From: Hippopus hippopus
Lineage: Eukaryota; Mollusca; Bivalvia; Cardiida; Cardiidae
Direction: 5' to 3'
DNA length: 64,000 bases
Assembly: GCA_946811185.2 (NCBI GenBank)
Contig: OX328113.1
Location: 5,704,001-5,768,000, forward strand
A program made the position numbers and the translations under genes. The notes below the pieces were generated by a model. The model worked only from the letters and a program-made list of their open reading frames with translations. It did not search any database and was not told where the DNA came from. Each line of letters starts with the position of its first letter. The stretch's first letter is position 1. Below, piece by piece: positions 22,490-32,429 of this stretch.

Positions 22490-23010
22490 ATCTGCTCATC
22501 ACGGGATTCGAACACGAAACCTCTGGTGCTGGAGGCTTAGGCTTTATCCCTTGTACCACACGCTTCCATAGTCATCACATAAATTCGAACCCGGAATCTC
22601 TGGTGCAAGAGGCTACGGCTTTATCCCTTGTGGCACAGGCCTCAAGAGTCATCATACAATTCAAACCCTCAACCTCTGAGGTGAAAGGCTGAGGCTTTAT
22701 CCCGTGTGCCATAGGCTTCTATAGTCATCACATAATTCAAACCTACATCCTTTGATATGAAAGACCAGGGCTTTATCCCTTGTACCACAGGCTTCTATAG
22801 TCATCACACAATTCGAACCCGGGATCTCTGGTGCTAGAGGCAAGGGCTTTATCCCTTGTACCACAGGCTTCCAGGGTCATGACATAATTCGAATCTGTAA
22901 CCTCAAATATGAAGGGCCGGGGCTTTATCCCTTGTACCACAGGCTTTCAGAGTAGACACACAACCTTTGATGTGCAAGACCAGGGCTTTTTCCCTTTATC
23001 ACAGGGTTCC
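22490..23010 (-). repeat. tandem array of about seven 76 bp tRNA-like units
   Basis: The motif ATTCGAAC(CC) (a reversed B box, GGGTTCGAAT on minus) recurs near 22506, 22583, 22659, 22735, 22811 and 22887, and each unit carries GGCTTTATCCCTTGTACCAC, on minus GTGGTACAAGGGATAAAGCC, which has A-box character. The period of 76 bp is a tRNA length. Units are 75-90 percent alike by eye. No functional anticodon was established, so I call them tRNA-like rather than tRNA genes. Confidence 0.75.
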
Positions 23011-23114
23011 TGGGTCTGCTTTTGAATACCAAGGTATCAGTTACCAGTATTGACAGTTTTCTTAGAGCAAACGAGGCGACAAAAGTTAAATAAGTGATTG
23101 ACTCTGCCATATCT

Positions 23115-23531
23115 TGCAGTATGCTCGACGTTGTATCGACCGAAGGAAGGTCACCATTAATCCAATAACCCCGTGATCAAGGGCCCTGATGAAAGAAAGC
23201 TTTTGACGATATTGTGGAAAAAGGAGAAACTAACTGGTAACTAGTAAACGAAGATACAGATGTTCGATTAAGTGATACGTTTGTCCATATCATGTAATTT
23301 GTTCGACATTGTATAGACCGAAGGTCACCATTCAACCAAAAACCGCGTGATTTAACTACCCTGACAGAAGAAGGCTTTTGAAAACATTGTGGGAAAAAAG
23401 GAGAAAATGCTGGTAACCAGCATTTTCTCCTTTTTTCACAATGTTTATACCCTGTCAGGGGTCATCCCTTCATTTGAAAATGCTTTCAATTCTGGCGAGC
23501 CTAACATTTTGTTGTCCGGTAAACGGTTAGA
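23115..23531 (+). repeat. duplicated block holding two PalA copies
   Basis: TGCTCGACGTTGTATCGACC-GAAGGTCACCATT precedes a truncated PalA (23158-23250) and recurs as TTGTTCGACATTGTATAGAC before a full-palindrome PalA (23326-23531). The flank was copied together with the element. Confidence 0.65.
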
Positions 23532-23582
23532 CCTTCTACGAGAAAAGTCTGTAATTTTTACCATTTCATCCTAAAATAGGTC

Positions 23583-23704
23583 AGGGCTCTGAAGTGTCTT
23601 GCCCAAGAATAGTCCCTCGAAAAACCCTGTACTTCGAGTGAGGCTCGAGCCTGGAACCTCCGGGTTAAAAGTTCAAGACTTTACCCGACTGAACCATGCA
23701 GGAC
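23583..23704 (-). mobile_element. S2 SINE head half, reverse
   Basis: GGCTCTGAAGTGTCTTGCCC, B box (plus strand) CTCGAGCCTGGAACCTC, head GACTGAACCATGCAGGAC. Confidence 0.6.
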
Positions 23705-23714
23705 CGAGGGGAGT

Positions 23715-23908
23715 ATATATGAAAAAAAAAACATAGGCAAAGTATAAAATGCTACTTGCCAATATTTTCTCATTTTCCGACAATGTTTTCTAACCTTTCA
23801 GAAAAGAAGTCACATCGTTTAGGCGGATTTTATTTTAAATTGTCGTCTGCAAATGCTTTCAATTTGAACAAGTCTAGAACTTTGTCGTCTGCTACACAGT
23901 TACACAGC
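23715..23908 (+). repeat. PalA, left end lost
   Basis: TGCTACTTGCCAATATTTTC is the decayed palindrome centre; right half to TTTGTCGTCTGCTACACAGT is clear. Confidence 0.6.
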
Positions 23909-24127
23909 AAATGCCTTCTCTATGCGGTTACTGGATCTTTTTTTTTTCAGGCTTGAAATGATTATAGAAACCAAGTCAAATTTCTACAGAATGAAATCAA
24001 CATAAAGTTTAGAAATACGGCAGGAAAGTGAGATATTGCTCCATTCGAGCTAATTTCCATTTTCAATCGTGTTTTCTGAAGCTTTCTAATGCATAGATGT
24101 CTTAATGCATTGCAAGATGGGAAAAGA

Positions 24128-24356
24128 GTTGACCCTACGTGCTTAAAAATGACATAATTTTAGACATGTCCGAAGCATTCGCAGACGATAAATTTAAATC
24201 TAGCTCAGTTGGTGACATTGCCTTGAAATAGGCAGAAAACATTGTAGGAAACGAAGAAAATGCTGGTTACCAGCATTTTCTTCGTTTCCAACAATGTTTT
24301 CAAAATACTATTGCTTCAGGGTAGTTGAATTACGGAGCTGTTATGCGAAGGATTAA
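24128..24356 (-). repeat. PalA with co-varying palindrome arms
   Basis: Left arm GGAAACGAAGAAAATGCTGG and right arm CCAGCATTTTCTTCGTTTCC match each other but both differ from the family (AAAAGGAG/CTCCTTTT) at two sites. Ends in GGATTAA. Confidence 0.8.
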
Positions 24357-24439
24357 ATGTCTTGAAATGGGATTAATGGAACAAAAGTTCAGCCCATGAT
24401 CAGTGTAACGGACAAGTGCAAATATGTAAGGCCATTTGA

Positions 24440-25290
24440 TATTACTTCTTTAATGCAATGATAAAAAAAGGTCGATACCCCAACATTTTTTTCTTTTTGT
24501 GCGAGATCTTTTTTTTTTTTCTGCCGAGCCCGGGGGAGCCCTGAAGCCCAGTCGGTAATGTGCAGGCCCGTAATGCAGTAGGGTTGGTGGACGGATAAAT
24601 AAGAAATATTTTTTAAAAAAAAAGATAGAGGGCGTAAGTGCGAGAAAAAAAGGCAGGGGAGGGCCTTAAAATAAACATGTCTACATTTTTGACCAATCAC
24701 AATTTTCTATATATTCATATGTTATCAGTTCCAAAAAGTAGGTCAAAAGCCAGCACATTCAGCCATGCAGGAAAATTGAAACCCATTTTTTTTTTTATTA
24801 TTGCAATGATAAGAAAAGGTCGATACCTTTACATTTCATCACAAATATTTTCGTCGTAGCTGTTTAAGCTGACTGACTTCTTGGTATTTGTCTCGAACGA
24901 ATAAATAATATGTTGCGATTGGTCAAAAATATAAACATATTTATTTTAAGGGCTCCTGCCTATTTGCTGGCAAACCTGTGCCATCTTTCTTTTTCTAAAG
25001 AAATTTTCTTTTTTTTTCTGCCGAGCCCGGAAGCCCATTCGGTAACGTGCGAGGCCCATAGTGCAGTGGGGGTGGTGGGTGGGTGGGTAAAACATTGAAC
25101 CCCAATTGATTTCTTTATTGCAATGATAAGAAAAGGTCAGTGCCTATACATTTCATCACAGATTATTTTTTCGTCATAGTTGTATGACCTTCTTCTAGTC
25201 ATTAGTGTTGAAAGAATAAATAGTAATTTGCAATTGATAAAAAATGTAGACATGTTTATTATACGGGCCTGTTTGCCAGCCTGTTTGCGG
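24440..25290 (+). repeat. direct triplication, about 320-345 bp period, with SINE-head pieces
   Basis: TTGCAATGATAARAAAAGGT starts near 24458, 24800 and 25117. The first two units run into TTTCTGCCGAGCCCGG, an S1-like head (24525, 25018). An inverted pair (AAATAAACATGTCTACATTT at 24668 and AAATATAAACATATTTATTT at 24927) also links the units. Confidence 0.6.
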
Positions 25291-25645
25291 GCCCATTTTT
25301 TGAAACAAACACTCAAGGTTTGCTTTCAATAATCGAAACCTCGCGGCGCTTATTTACGCCATAGCAAATGGATTTGACAGGGGATAATCCTTTTCTTGTA
25401 CTGATCGGTAATTCAATAGCTTTCAAGTGTTTTTCTATAACCGGTTACCGTATGTCCTCATATATTTCAAGACACATCATTTTAAGCACCAACTACGTTT
25501 TTTCCCAACTATGATTTGGATAAACATATAATCTTGAAAATTATATGTAATTGAAAATTTACTTTTTACCAATATGCAAAACATTTGAGAGAAAAGAGCC
25601 AATAGCTGGTGATGTCACTTTTCGTCGATAACGTATATCCCTTGA

Positions 25646-25785
25646 AACCCAGGGCTTGTGGGTTCGAACCGGCCGCTCGGCCAATTTCTTTTAGAGGTTT
25701 GATGATAGTCATTGCAACAGGGTTCATTTATCTCTCACCTCTGAACTTTTTGTTATGGTGTTTATATGGGAAAGCAGCCTTCTGC
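25646..25785 (+). mobile_element. S1 SINE fragment
   Basis: B box GTGGGTTCGAACCGGCCGCT followed by CCAATTTCTTTTAGAGG and body to GGGAAAGCAGCC; truncated both sides. Confidence 0.55.
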
Positions 25786-25968
25786 ACAGTCCAATATGAT
25801 CTACTGTGGCGGTGAAAGGCAAAGTGGAGAGTGATACATTGTAGACATCAATTCACCCCAGTTATTCCTCTATCACAGTGTTTACATTACTTCTACAAAG
25901 CCTCTTTCAGCCAATGGGGAAAATGAACAGATAAATCAATGTAAATAGATGTGACAAATGTAAACTAA

Positions 25969-26231
25969 ATGAGCCATGCTCTGACAAAAGGGGGTTTAAT
26001 GCATCTCCTGGATGCATTATACCAATCAAGCCATCACATAATCATGGATACATGATAGCTACTTTTTTTTAACCAGCCGACTTTATCATGGGGTAGCCTG
26101 GTCCTTGGACATACATAGAAATTGACCAATAGCGAAAAGTTTCGGCCAAGGTCAGCCTGCGCGGACCGTGGTCGATATTTTTCGCAGATGCATTAAACAC
26201 CCCTCCCCCCCCCCTTTTCACAGAGAATGGC
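25969..26231 (-). repeat. PalC, one palindrome arm shortened
   Basis: ATGAGCCATGCTCTGACAAA to CACAGAGAATGGCT. GCCAAGGTCAGCCTGCGCGG is followed by a truncated partner ACCGTGGTCGA. Confidence 0.75.
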
Positions 26232-26290
26232 TAAAATGTAAACGATCTACTACTGTATGTTTGCTTAATCAGTGAATAATGATTTTAATT

Positions 26291-26808
26291 TTAACTCTTT
26301 CAACGCCAAATATAATTGAGCCATGCTCTGTGAAAAGGGAGCTTAATGCATTTGCGAAAAAGTATCGACCCACGTCAGCCTGCGCAGTCCGCGCAGGCTG
26401 ACCTGGGCCGAAACTTTTCGCTATTGATCAATTTTTTGTATGTCAAAGGACCAGTCTACCTCACGATTCAGTCGATTGATAGAGAAAATGGATTTTTATT
26501 GATTTATAATTATGTGATGTCTTGCTTGGTATAATGCATCACGAAGATGCATTAAGCCCCTTTTTGCCAGAGCATGGCTCATATAAAATTGATCTCTTTC
26601 GACGGTTGATAATACCATCGGACGAAACTATAGAAAAGTTTTTTTTTTAATCTTCAAAGCTTGTCTAATAAAGCTTATCTAATAGGCTTGACAAAAGAAG
26701 CGGACGATATAGATCCAAGATCAGATTGCATGTTCTGTGCAGTGTGATCTTGGATCTATACACGTCTGTAAAAGTCTATAGCTTTATCTATGGCGCTGAA
26801 ATGATTAA
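26291..26808 (+). repeat. PalE, interrupted by PalC
   Basis: TTAACTCTTTCAACGCCAAA then PalC (26317-26582), then ATTGATCTCTTTCGACGGTT and a PalB-like core (AGATCAGATTGCATGTTCTG/TGCAGTGTGATCTTGG), ending GGCGCTGAAATGATTAA. Confidence 0.7.
26317..26582 (+). repeat. PalC, full length, nested in PalE
   Basis: TTGAGCCATGCTCTGTGAAA to CCAGAGCATGGCTCAT, inserted in the A/T run of CCAAATATA. Palindrome CAGCCTGCGCAGTCCGCGCA is intact. Confidence 0.8.
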
Positions 26809-26927
26809 TTTTAAAAAAAACTATAGCAGCCAGTTTTTACACTGTCAATAAAAAAAAAAATGATGCATACTTTTTTATCCTCATTGTTGCCATAAATCAC
26901 CATGGATGTATGTTGCAAAGGGTATTT

Positions 26928-27206
26928 AGCCTAGAAGCTCTGTCGGTCACATACGGCGATTGAAACTCAGGGGTCGCTTGTTCGATTTCCGAGATCCTTA
27001 CCGAGGACTGATGACAGTCATTGCGACAGAATTCATCCGTCTCTCATTGCCGAGCATTGTTTCGACAATGTTTATGTGGGAAAGCAGCCAGTGGATTGAG
27101 AAGAGTGTTTTGTGAAGCACTGATGACAGATATTCCAAGAAAGCATGGGTAGGTACACTGGCTGCTACGAAATAACTGAATTATTGTTTAAATTAGTACT
27201 ACAAAC
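26928..27206 (+). mobile_element. S1 SINE, diverged
   Basis: Head TAGAAGCTCTGTCGGTCACA, degraded B box TTGTTCGATTTCC, body with GGAAAGCAGCCAGTGGATTG, tail degraded after TAACTGAATTATTG. Confidence 0.65.
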
Positions 27207-27249
27207 CGAAACAAACTAAAAAATGTAGCAAATGGCATCCACAGTCCGC

Positions 27250-27253
<4 letters not shown>

Positions 27254-27303
<50 letters not shown>

Positions 27304-27325
27304 CTGTCTCTCTCTATTTCTATCT
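27254..27325 (+). repeat. (GTCT)n(CT)n microsatellite
   Basis: CTGTCTGTCTGTCTGTCTGT followed by CT dinucleotides. Confidence 0.9.
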
Positions 27326-27415
27326 CTGTTTTTTTTTTTAATTCACTAATTCTCTTTACAAACCCATTCACTGATACATAAAATGAAATAATTTTATCAG
27401 TAGCAATGGCCAAAA

Positions 27416-27509
27416 TTTATTTATTTATTTGTTTATTTATTTATCTATTTTCATTTCTTTATTTATTATTTATTTTGATTGATTGATTGATTTATTTATT
27501 TATTTATTT

Positions 27510-27542
<33 letters not shown>

Positions 27543-27590
27543 ATTTATTCATCCATTCATGTATTTATTCATTTATTAATTTATTCAAAG
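27416..27590 (+). repeat. (TTTA)n-type simple repeat with poly(T)
   Basis: Imperfect ATTT units with a run of about 22 T near 27510 and GATT units near 27478. Confidence 0.85.
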
Positions 27591-27725
27591 ATTCCGTTTA
27601 AAAGGGCAATTAAAGAGTAAAGGTCCATTGTGTTAATCCGTAACTTAGATTAAACCATATGTTAAATCAGTTTGACATAATGTAGACTTGAATGAAACAG
27701 CTCTTTTTTAAACTAATCATATATA

Positions 27726-28538
27726 CGAGGGTTGTCGCAGAAGTAAAAGGACTATTGCTGTAACATGAACAATTATTGGCGTATAAGCAAGAAAACTAAC
27801 GCGGATTAAGTGCCATATCTCATGATTATTTCTCCCAACAATCATCAAAATACATATAACAATAACGAAACTACAGTTAAAATACATACAACGCTAAACG
27901 CCACCCGGCACACAGAATAACTTTCACTGACGTCCAAAATGACGTCTCTTATCATACTTTCTCCACATAGTCCCCTGCAGTGCGAACACACTTCCTGTGA
28001 CGTGCGATCCACTTGTCAACTAATAAACGGCAACATTTATACTCGCCCGCTTCCTGAAAAAGTTGGTAGGTCTTTGTAGGTGTTTTACCGAGCGCTTGAC
28101 AAAACTGGATTACCGCCCGCAACTTGACATCTCCTGTGGACGACATGACGTTTTTTCTCTGTAGACTCTGACGTGATGAAAAACGCTGTATCTCAGCTAA
28201 CGGAAATGCTATGGCACTCAAATAAACAGGAAATGACGTCATAACGCCACATATTGTACAGCCGAACTATCGCGCGCTAAAACAAAACGTAAGGATAATT
28301 ATAGCGACATCAGAACAAGCAAATGTTATCTTTGCGTTATTAAAACCGGCGTGCGCCGCCTACCTTTACCGTTACCTTGGAAACTCTGCATATTTCAAAG
28401 TACGTCAGATAAAATTTCATTTGGAGTACACATTTCGGGAGCAGACATGCTGAACTGTATTCAAGCAAAATATATGTGTATGCGCCCGACAATAAAGTAG
28501 CTACAAGAAAAGTCCTTTTACTTCTGCGACAACCCTCG
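27726..28538 (-). mobile_element. non-autonomous mariner element, 813 bp, perfect 28 bp inverted ends
   Basis: Both ends read CGAGGGTTGTCGCAGAAGTA and continue identically for 28 bp, inverted, each flanked by TA, the Tc1/mariner target duplication. Full mariners are about 1.3 kb, so about 0.5 kb is missing. Perfect ends and intact TA suggest a fairly recent insertion compared with the decayed Tc1 copy. The transposase remnant lies on the minus strand inside. Confidence 0.88.
27952..28146 (-). pseudogene. internally deleted mariner (Mos1/SETMAR-type) transposase remnant
   Basis: From the likely start Met (MSSTGDVKLRAVIQFC) the frame gives a Mos1-like HTH_48 motif (QALGKTPTKTYQLFQEA), then jumps to the family's extreme C-terminus (DKWIARHRKCVRTAGDYVEK). 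The whole DDE catalytic core is absent, joined in frame by an internal deletion. The ORF stays open, so a short HTH-only peptide could be made, but no evidence of use exists. The open frame extends to an upstream Met at 28242. Confidence 0.8.
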
Positions 28539-28588
28539 TATACATGTCTGGGTTAATCCGCGGATTAAATAATCGAGGGATAGCCCAG

Positions 28589-28827
28589 TTAACATTACAC
28601 GCTTTACCAGATGACAACATCGACAACATTTTAGACTTCGTCAAATTGAAAGCATTTGCAGACGACAAATTAATTTCGGTTAAAATGATAGGATTTTGAA
28701 AGGATAGAAAACACTGTAGGAAAAGGAGAAAATGCTGGTTACCAGCATTTTCTCCTTTTTCCACAATGTTTTCATGAGCCCTCTTGTCTTGGGTTGTTAT
28801 GAAAAGGGATTGTTGGATAAAGGTTGA
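28589..28827 (-). repeat. PalA, full length
   Basis: TTAACATTACACGCTTTACC to TTGGATAAAGGTTGA. Begins 51 bp after the mini-mariner. Confidence 0.75.
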
Positions 28828-28888
28828 ATCTATGTGAACACATACATGTAAATAAACTATATGTATGTAGACGTTAACAAATGTACAG

Positions 28889-29108
28889 GGGAGTCCTGCG
28901 TGGCTCCGTGGTAAAATGTTAGCCTCGTATCCTAGAGGCTCAAGATTCGAGTCTCACTGGAAGCACTAGGTTAGCCGTAGACGCGTCCTTGGGCAAGGCA
29001 CTTCAGCGCCCTTGCCTAGTACAGAAGAAATCCAGGATATACATGCATAAGTGAGGTGTGGCCATGTTATGACTGAAATAATATTGAAGGCGAAGTAAAA
29101 TGACATTT
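28889..29108 (+). mobile_element. S2 SINE
   Basis: Head GAGTCCTGCGTGGCTCCGTG, B-box-like AAGATTCGAGTCTCACTGG, GTCCTTGGGCAAGGCACTTC, tail TATGACTGAAATAATATTGA. Confidence 0.7.
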
Positions 29109-29212
29109 AATCCACCAGTCCATACCAACCATGCAAGAGAGTTAAGATTGACCGTTTATTGTTTTGTGCTAAGAGACCTGACTACCTATTCAGGCATCCC
29201 AAGTTCGATTCG

Positions 29213-29325
29213 CCTGGTCCAGTGGCCCAGTCGGTATTATACATGTTCAGGGCTTCAATCCGGTGGAAGGGGGAAGGAGGGCTCGCTGGTTCAAATCCCC
29301 TGGCCCGCCAGTTTCTTGATTCATG
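29213..29325 (+). mobile_element. S1-like head only
   Basis: CCAGTGGCCCAGTCGGTATT and B box GCTGGTTCAAATCCCCTGGC with CCAGTTTCTTG; the rest is absent. It follows an S2 copy. Confidence 0.5.
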
Positions 29326-29467
29326 CAGTCGGCAAATGCTCCTAGTTTCGCCAATGGCGATATATCGGTCACGGATTATCCTACATGTATATACAAATGC
29401 ATAATTCTTAACCCTATAATTTAATACATGTATTTAACTTCTCTTCACAGTCAATGACGTCTGAGAC

Positions 29468-29774
29468 CAGCCTGCATAGCTCAAGTGGTAGAACGTAGGA
29501 CTCGTAAACGTCATGTTTCGGGTCACTTGAGGGTGTGGGTTCGATTCCCACGGCTGGTCATCTAAAATTACTAACAGTCTTTCGGATGAGACGTTAAACC
29601 GAGGTCCCGTGTGACAGTACTATATACCCAGCACGTTAAAGAACCAGGCGTAACTTAGAATGGGTTTCGTCCTGTATCTGCACTATCCCACGTAACAATA
29701 CTAACAGCATTTGAGGGGCGTCGCCCATATGGGAAACCGGTGGCGACGTTAAATAAACACAAATTCAATCAATT
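29468..29774 (+). mobile_element. S3: RUDI/V-SINE-like tRNA-derived SINE with 15 bp target duplication
   Basis: tRNA-like head with A box (TAGCTCAAGTGGTAGAAC) and B box (GGTTCGATTCC), then a body with CTTTCGGATGAGACGTTAAA and GCACGTTAAAGAACC, motifs I recall as widespread in metazoan SINEs such as molluscan RUDI, and a tail AAATAAACACAAATTCAATC. Flanks AATGACGTCTGAGAC (29453-29467) and AATGACGTCTGAAAC (29775-29789) differ at one base and are the target duplication. Best-preserved SINE here. Family name is from memory. Confidence 0.8.
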
Positions 29775-29895
29775 AATGACGTCTGAAACTCATTCTTATA
29801 TAGATCTATTTGGTTAAAACGTGTTTATGTATCATAGAATTGACCCACAATTTCTGTCAACTCAGAAACGGCCTTTCCCTTGAAATACAATCTAT

Positions 29896-30110
29896 AGAAT
29901 TTTATTCCTGCTAAATAAGTGGACTGAAACTTTCAAGCCGATAATAAAAAGCTAAATTTTGGTATTTCACAGGCATTTTTGTGGGGAAAGATATTTCCTT
30001 ATCGGACAGCGTGAGCCAAGATCAGACGGCACGTTCTGTGCCGTCTGATCTTGATCTACACTGTCAGTAAAAGGTCATTGAGTCGCGCTTAGCAGCCTAT
30101 GGATTAAAAT
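29896..30110 (+). repeat. PalB with co-varying arms
   Basis: Palindrome reads CAAGATCAGACGGCAC and GTGCCGTCTGATCTTG. Both arms carry the G/C change relative to CAGACTGCAC/GTGCAGTCTG in every other copy. Ends TTAGCAGCCTATGGATTAA. Confidence 0.8.
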
Positions 30111-31045
30111 TGCAGTCAGTATCTAAAGCCCTTACGGGTTGTAGACCATATTCCTTCAGGTGGTCACAGGTACCGACTATAGTTCCCAAAGGAAAATAAA
30201 TTTTTCACTCAGTTTCTAAAGAATCATCTGTACAACATCTCAGAAAATCAAAGCGCTGAGACACTGAAGGCAGCGGGTTTCTTTACTGGCAACAAATACA
30301 TGCTAATAATGGGTGTGTTCCATGATTTTGCCCCGTAAGCCAAAACAAACCAAACTGTAAAGTTCCCAGACCTTTAGAATAGGCTGCTAGTTCACAAAGG
30401 TCTGAGTTATCCAGCAACCAGGTATGTTATTGTATAAATGCGCCTGTTGGTTGAGAGGCGTTAAACCAAGCACAGTTTTTGTTTTATTTAAGCTGATAAT
30501 TGTTTGTTATCTTAAATTAAAGAAACAACAGAAACATGATGTTTTAAGTTTTTTTCAGAGAACTTAAGTATCAAGTTGAACTGCTTTGTTTGAATATGAA
30601 TGGCGGAACTATTTTGTTAGTGTACGAAACTGGTTTTGTTTACATGCGTATCCAGGCAAAACCTGCCGGAAGCAAAAATCTGAGCTAGATAAAGATGGTA
30701 GGCTTCAAAAATCATTATATACATGCACACGTGATATGGGAACTATGACAGCGGGGTAAACCCGCTGCCAAAAACGTTATAGACCTGTCCTTTCATCCTT
30801 CCCCATAAAAAAAACGCACACACACAGTACAGCAGCAGTTCTTGGTATCAATTTTCAAATTGGAACTATTTTGGCAATTACCAGAACCGGAAGCGTTTCG
30901 TTGCGTTGTGATGCCATATTTGTTCCTCAAAGTGATCAAAGATTGATCAATAACTGGAAAAACGATGCTGTCTGATCGAGGGATCTGGGATCGTATACAA
31001 ACAATTTTAAAGCTTGTCCCTTTTCTGATACTCAAGAATTTTCTA
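30111..31045. other. region without a recognised gene; loose inverted pair
   Basis: GACTATAGTTCCCAAAGG and AGGCAGCGGGTTT near 30175-30280 face GGGAACTATGACAGCGGGG and AACCCGCTGCC near 30738-30770, suggesting the ends of an unrecognised inverted-repeat element of about 600 bp. Confidence 0.35.
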
Positions 31046-31160
31046 GTTATCAAAGTAATGCAACTTCTGATTGGCTAAACTATGTAGGCAAATCGTTTTA
31101 GCCAATCAAAAATGCCGTTACTTATTTTTAAATTCAGAATAATACTAAGAATGCTTTATG
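31045..31160. repeat. PalF, decayed
   Basis: AAGTAATGCAACTTCTGATT-GGCTAAA and TTTTAGCCAATCAAAAATGC form the palindrome, followed by AATACTAAGAATGCTT. Confidence 0.65.
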
Positions 31161-31272
31161 TGAGTAAAATAGGTGATAAATACTAAGACCTAAATGTCCG
31201 AGGGGGAAAATATATAACAAAGTAAGAATATTTAAACAAGAAACAAGATTTAATGTTGAATCAGAGCTAACG

Positions 31273-31445
31273 ACAAAGGGAGTGATTTTTGAATTTAAAA
31301 TCAAAAATATTAATTATTATCCACCAAACTCTATGTTATGGGCACTCAATAGAATCGTCTCATCGAGACAATTCTAATGAGTACCCACAACATAGGGTTT
31401 GAAAGAGAAATAATGGATTTAGAATACCATCACTCCCCCTTATCT
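31273..31445. repeat. inverted-repeat element
   Basis: Outer AAAGGGAGTGATTTTTGAAT faces CCATCACTCCCCCTT; inner CTCTATGTTATGGGCACTCA ... TCTCATCGAGA ... ATGAGTACCCACAACATAG are inverted. Confidence 0.6.
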
Positions 31446-31968
31446 GGAGCTCTGTTGAATAACATGTTTGAACAAGTTTATACATCAAAGAAAGTTAAAT
31501 AAATACATGCAGATCTTTAACAACCATAAACCATCAGCATATACACAGCGTATAGTTTACATTTCTTACCATGTGAATTTTGTTTTAATTTTCAAAGCTT
31601 AATTTTGATAGGGACAATGTCGATGGAATATACGACCAACACTGCAGAATAATTCTGCCGATGAAGACATTTGTTCAGTTGACTGTGAGAAATTTCTTCA
31701 TCAGCTTAAATATTGGTTATAGCTCCTCGCACTTCATACATTTTCATGTTGAATCAATGGAACTGTTTGTAAGCGGTATGAATCACTTACAGAGTACAAA
31801 CTTAAGAATTTAAAAAATTGCGAGTTTAATAGGATATGGCAATAGAATACTGTGTAAGAATCAAACCCATTAGCCAATTACTGCACAGGCTTTTTCTAGA
31901 CGTACCGAAAACTGTTACAAAGTTGCAAAAAGGAGAAAAATGAAAAAAAAATATGTTTTTTTTAACCC

Positions 31969-32190
31969 TTAACCCATTACTACACAATCCCTACTTTTGA
32001 CGACCCTGAGAAAGAAGCCTTTAGAAAACATTGTGGGAAAAGGAGAAAATGCTGGTAACCAGCATTTTCTCCTTTTCCCACAATGTTTTCTACTCTTCAC
32101 AAAACAAATTTCAAATTTTCAGTCACTTTTATTTTGTCGTCTGCAAATGATTTCGATTTGGACAAGCCTAAAATATTGTCGTTTGGTAAA
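31969..32190 (+). repeat. PalA abutting PalB
   Basis: TTAACCCATTACTACACAAT to GTCGTTTGGTAAAACC; its own terminal TTAA is replaced by the start of PalB. Confidence 0.78.
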
Positions 32191-32404
32191 ACCTGAATAA
32201 ATTAAATGAAACTTTCCAGCCAATAGTAAAAAACCCATAGTATTTCAATCAATTTCAAAGGTTTTTTTTTTGGGGGGGGGGGCGGATATCTCCGTATCGG
32301 ACAGCGTAGATCCAAGATCAGACTGTACGTTCAGTGCAGTCTGATCTTAATCTACACTGTCCGCAAAAGACCACAAAGTCGCAACTAAAAGCCGAAAGGT
32401 TAAT
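32191..32404 (+). repeat. PalB joined to PalA
   Basis: CTGAATAAATTAAATGAAAC to AGCCGAAAGGTTAA. Contains T10-G11 tract. Palindrome CAAGATCAGACTGTACGTTC/AGTGCAGTCTGATCTT. Confidence 0.75.
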
Positions 32405-32429
32405 TACAACTATTCAAAACAGTGTTGGA

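Noticed and set aside
22490..23010. CRISPR array
   Set aside because: Regular 76 bp period without a repeat-spacer pattern; units are similar throughout and the genome is eukaryotic.
26346..26534. Recurring ORFs with SIDSGQPAQSAQADL-like translation (also 42181, 61424)
   Set aside because: Translation of the PalC palindrome; no start context or conservation beyond the repeat.
29468..29560. Genuine tRNA gene
   Set aside because: A and B boxes are present, but the sequence continues into a SINE body with a target duplication; likewise the S1 heads.
31997..32200. Recurring short ORFs with ENIVGKGENAGNQHFLLFPQ-like translation (also near 45072, 45116, 49755, 61751)
   Set aside because: They are read-through of the PalA palindrome in one frame and appear in both orientations; not a protein family.
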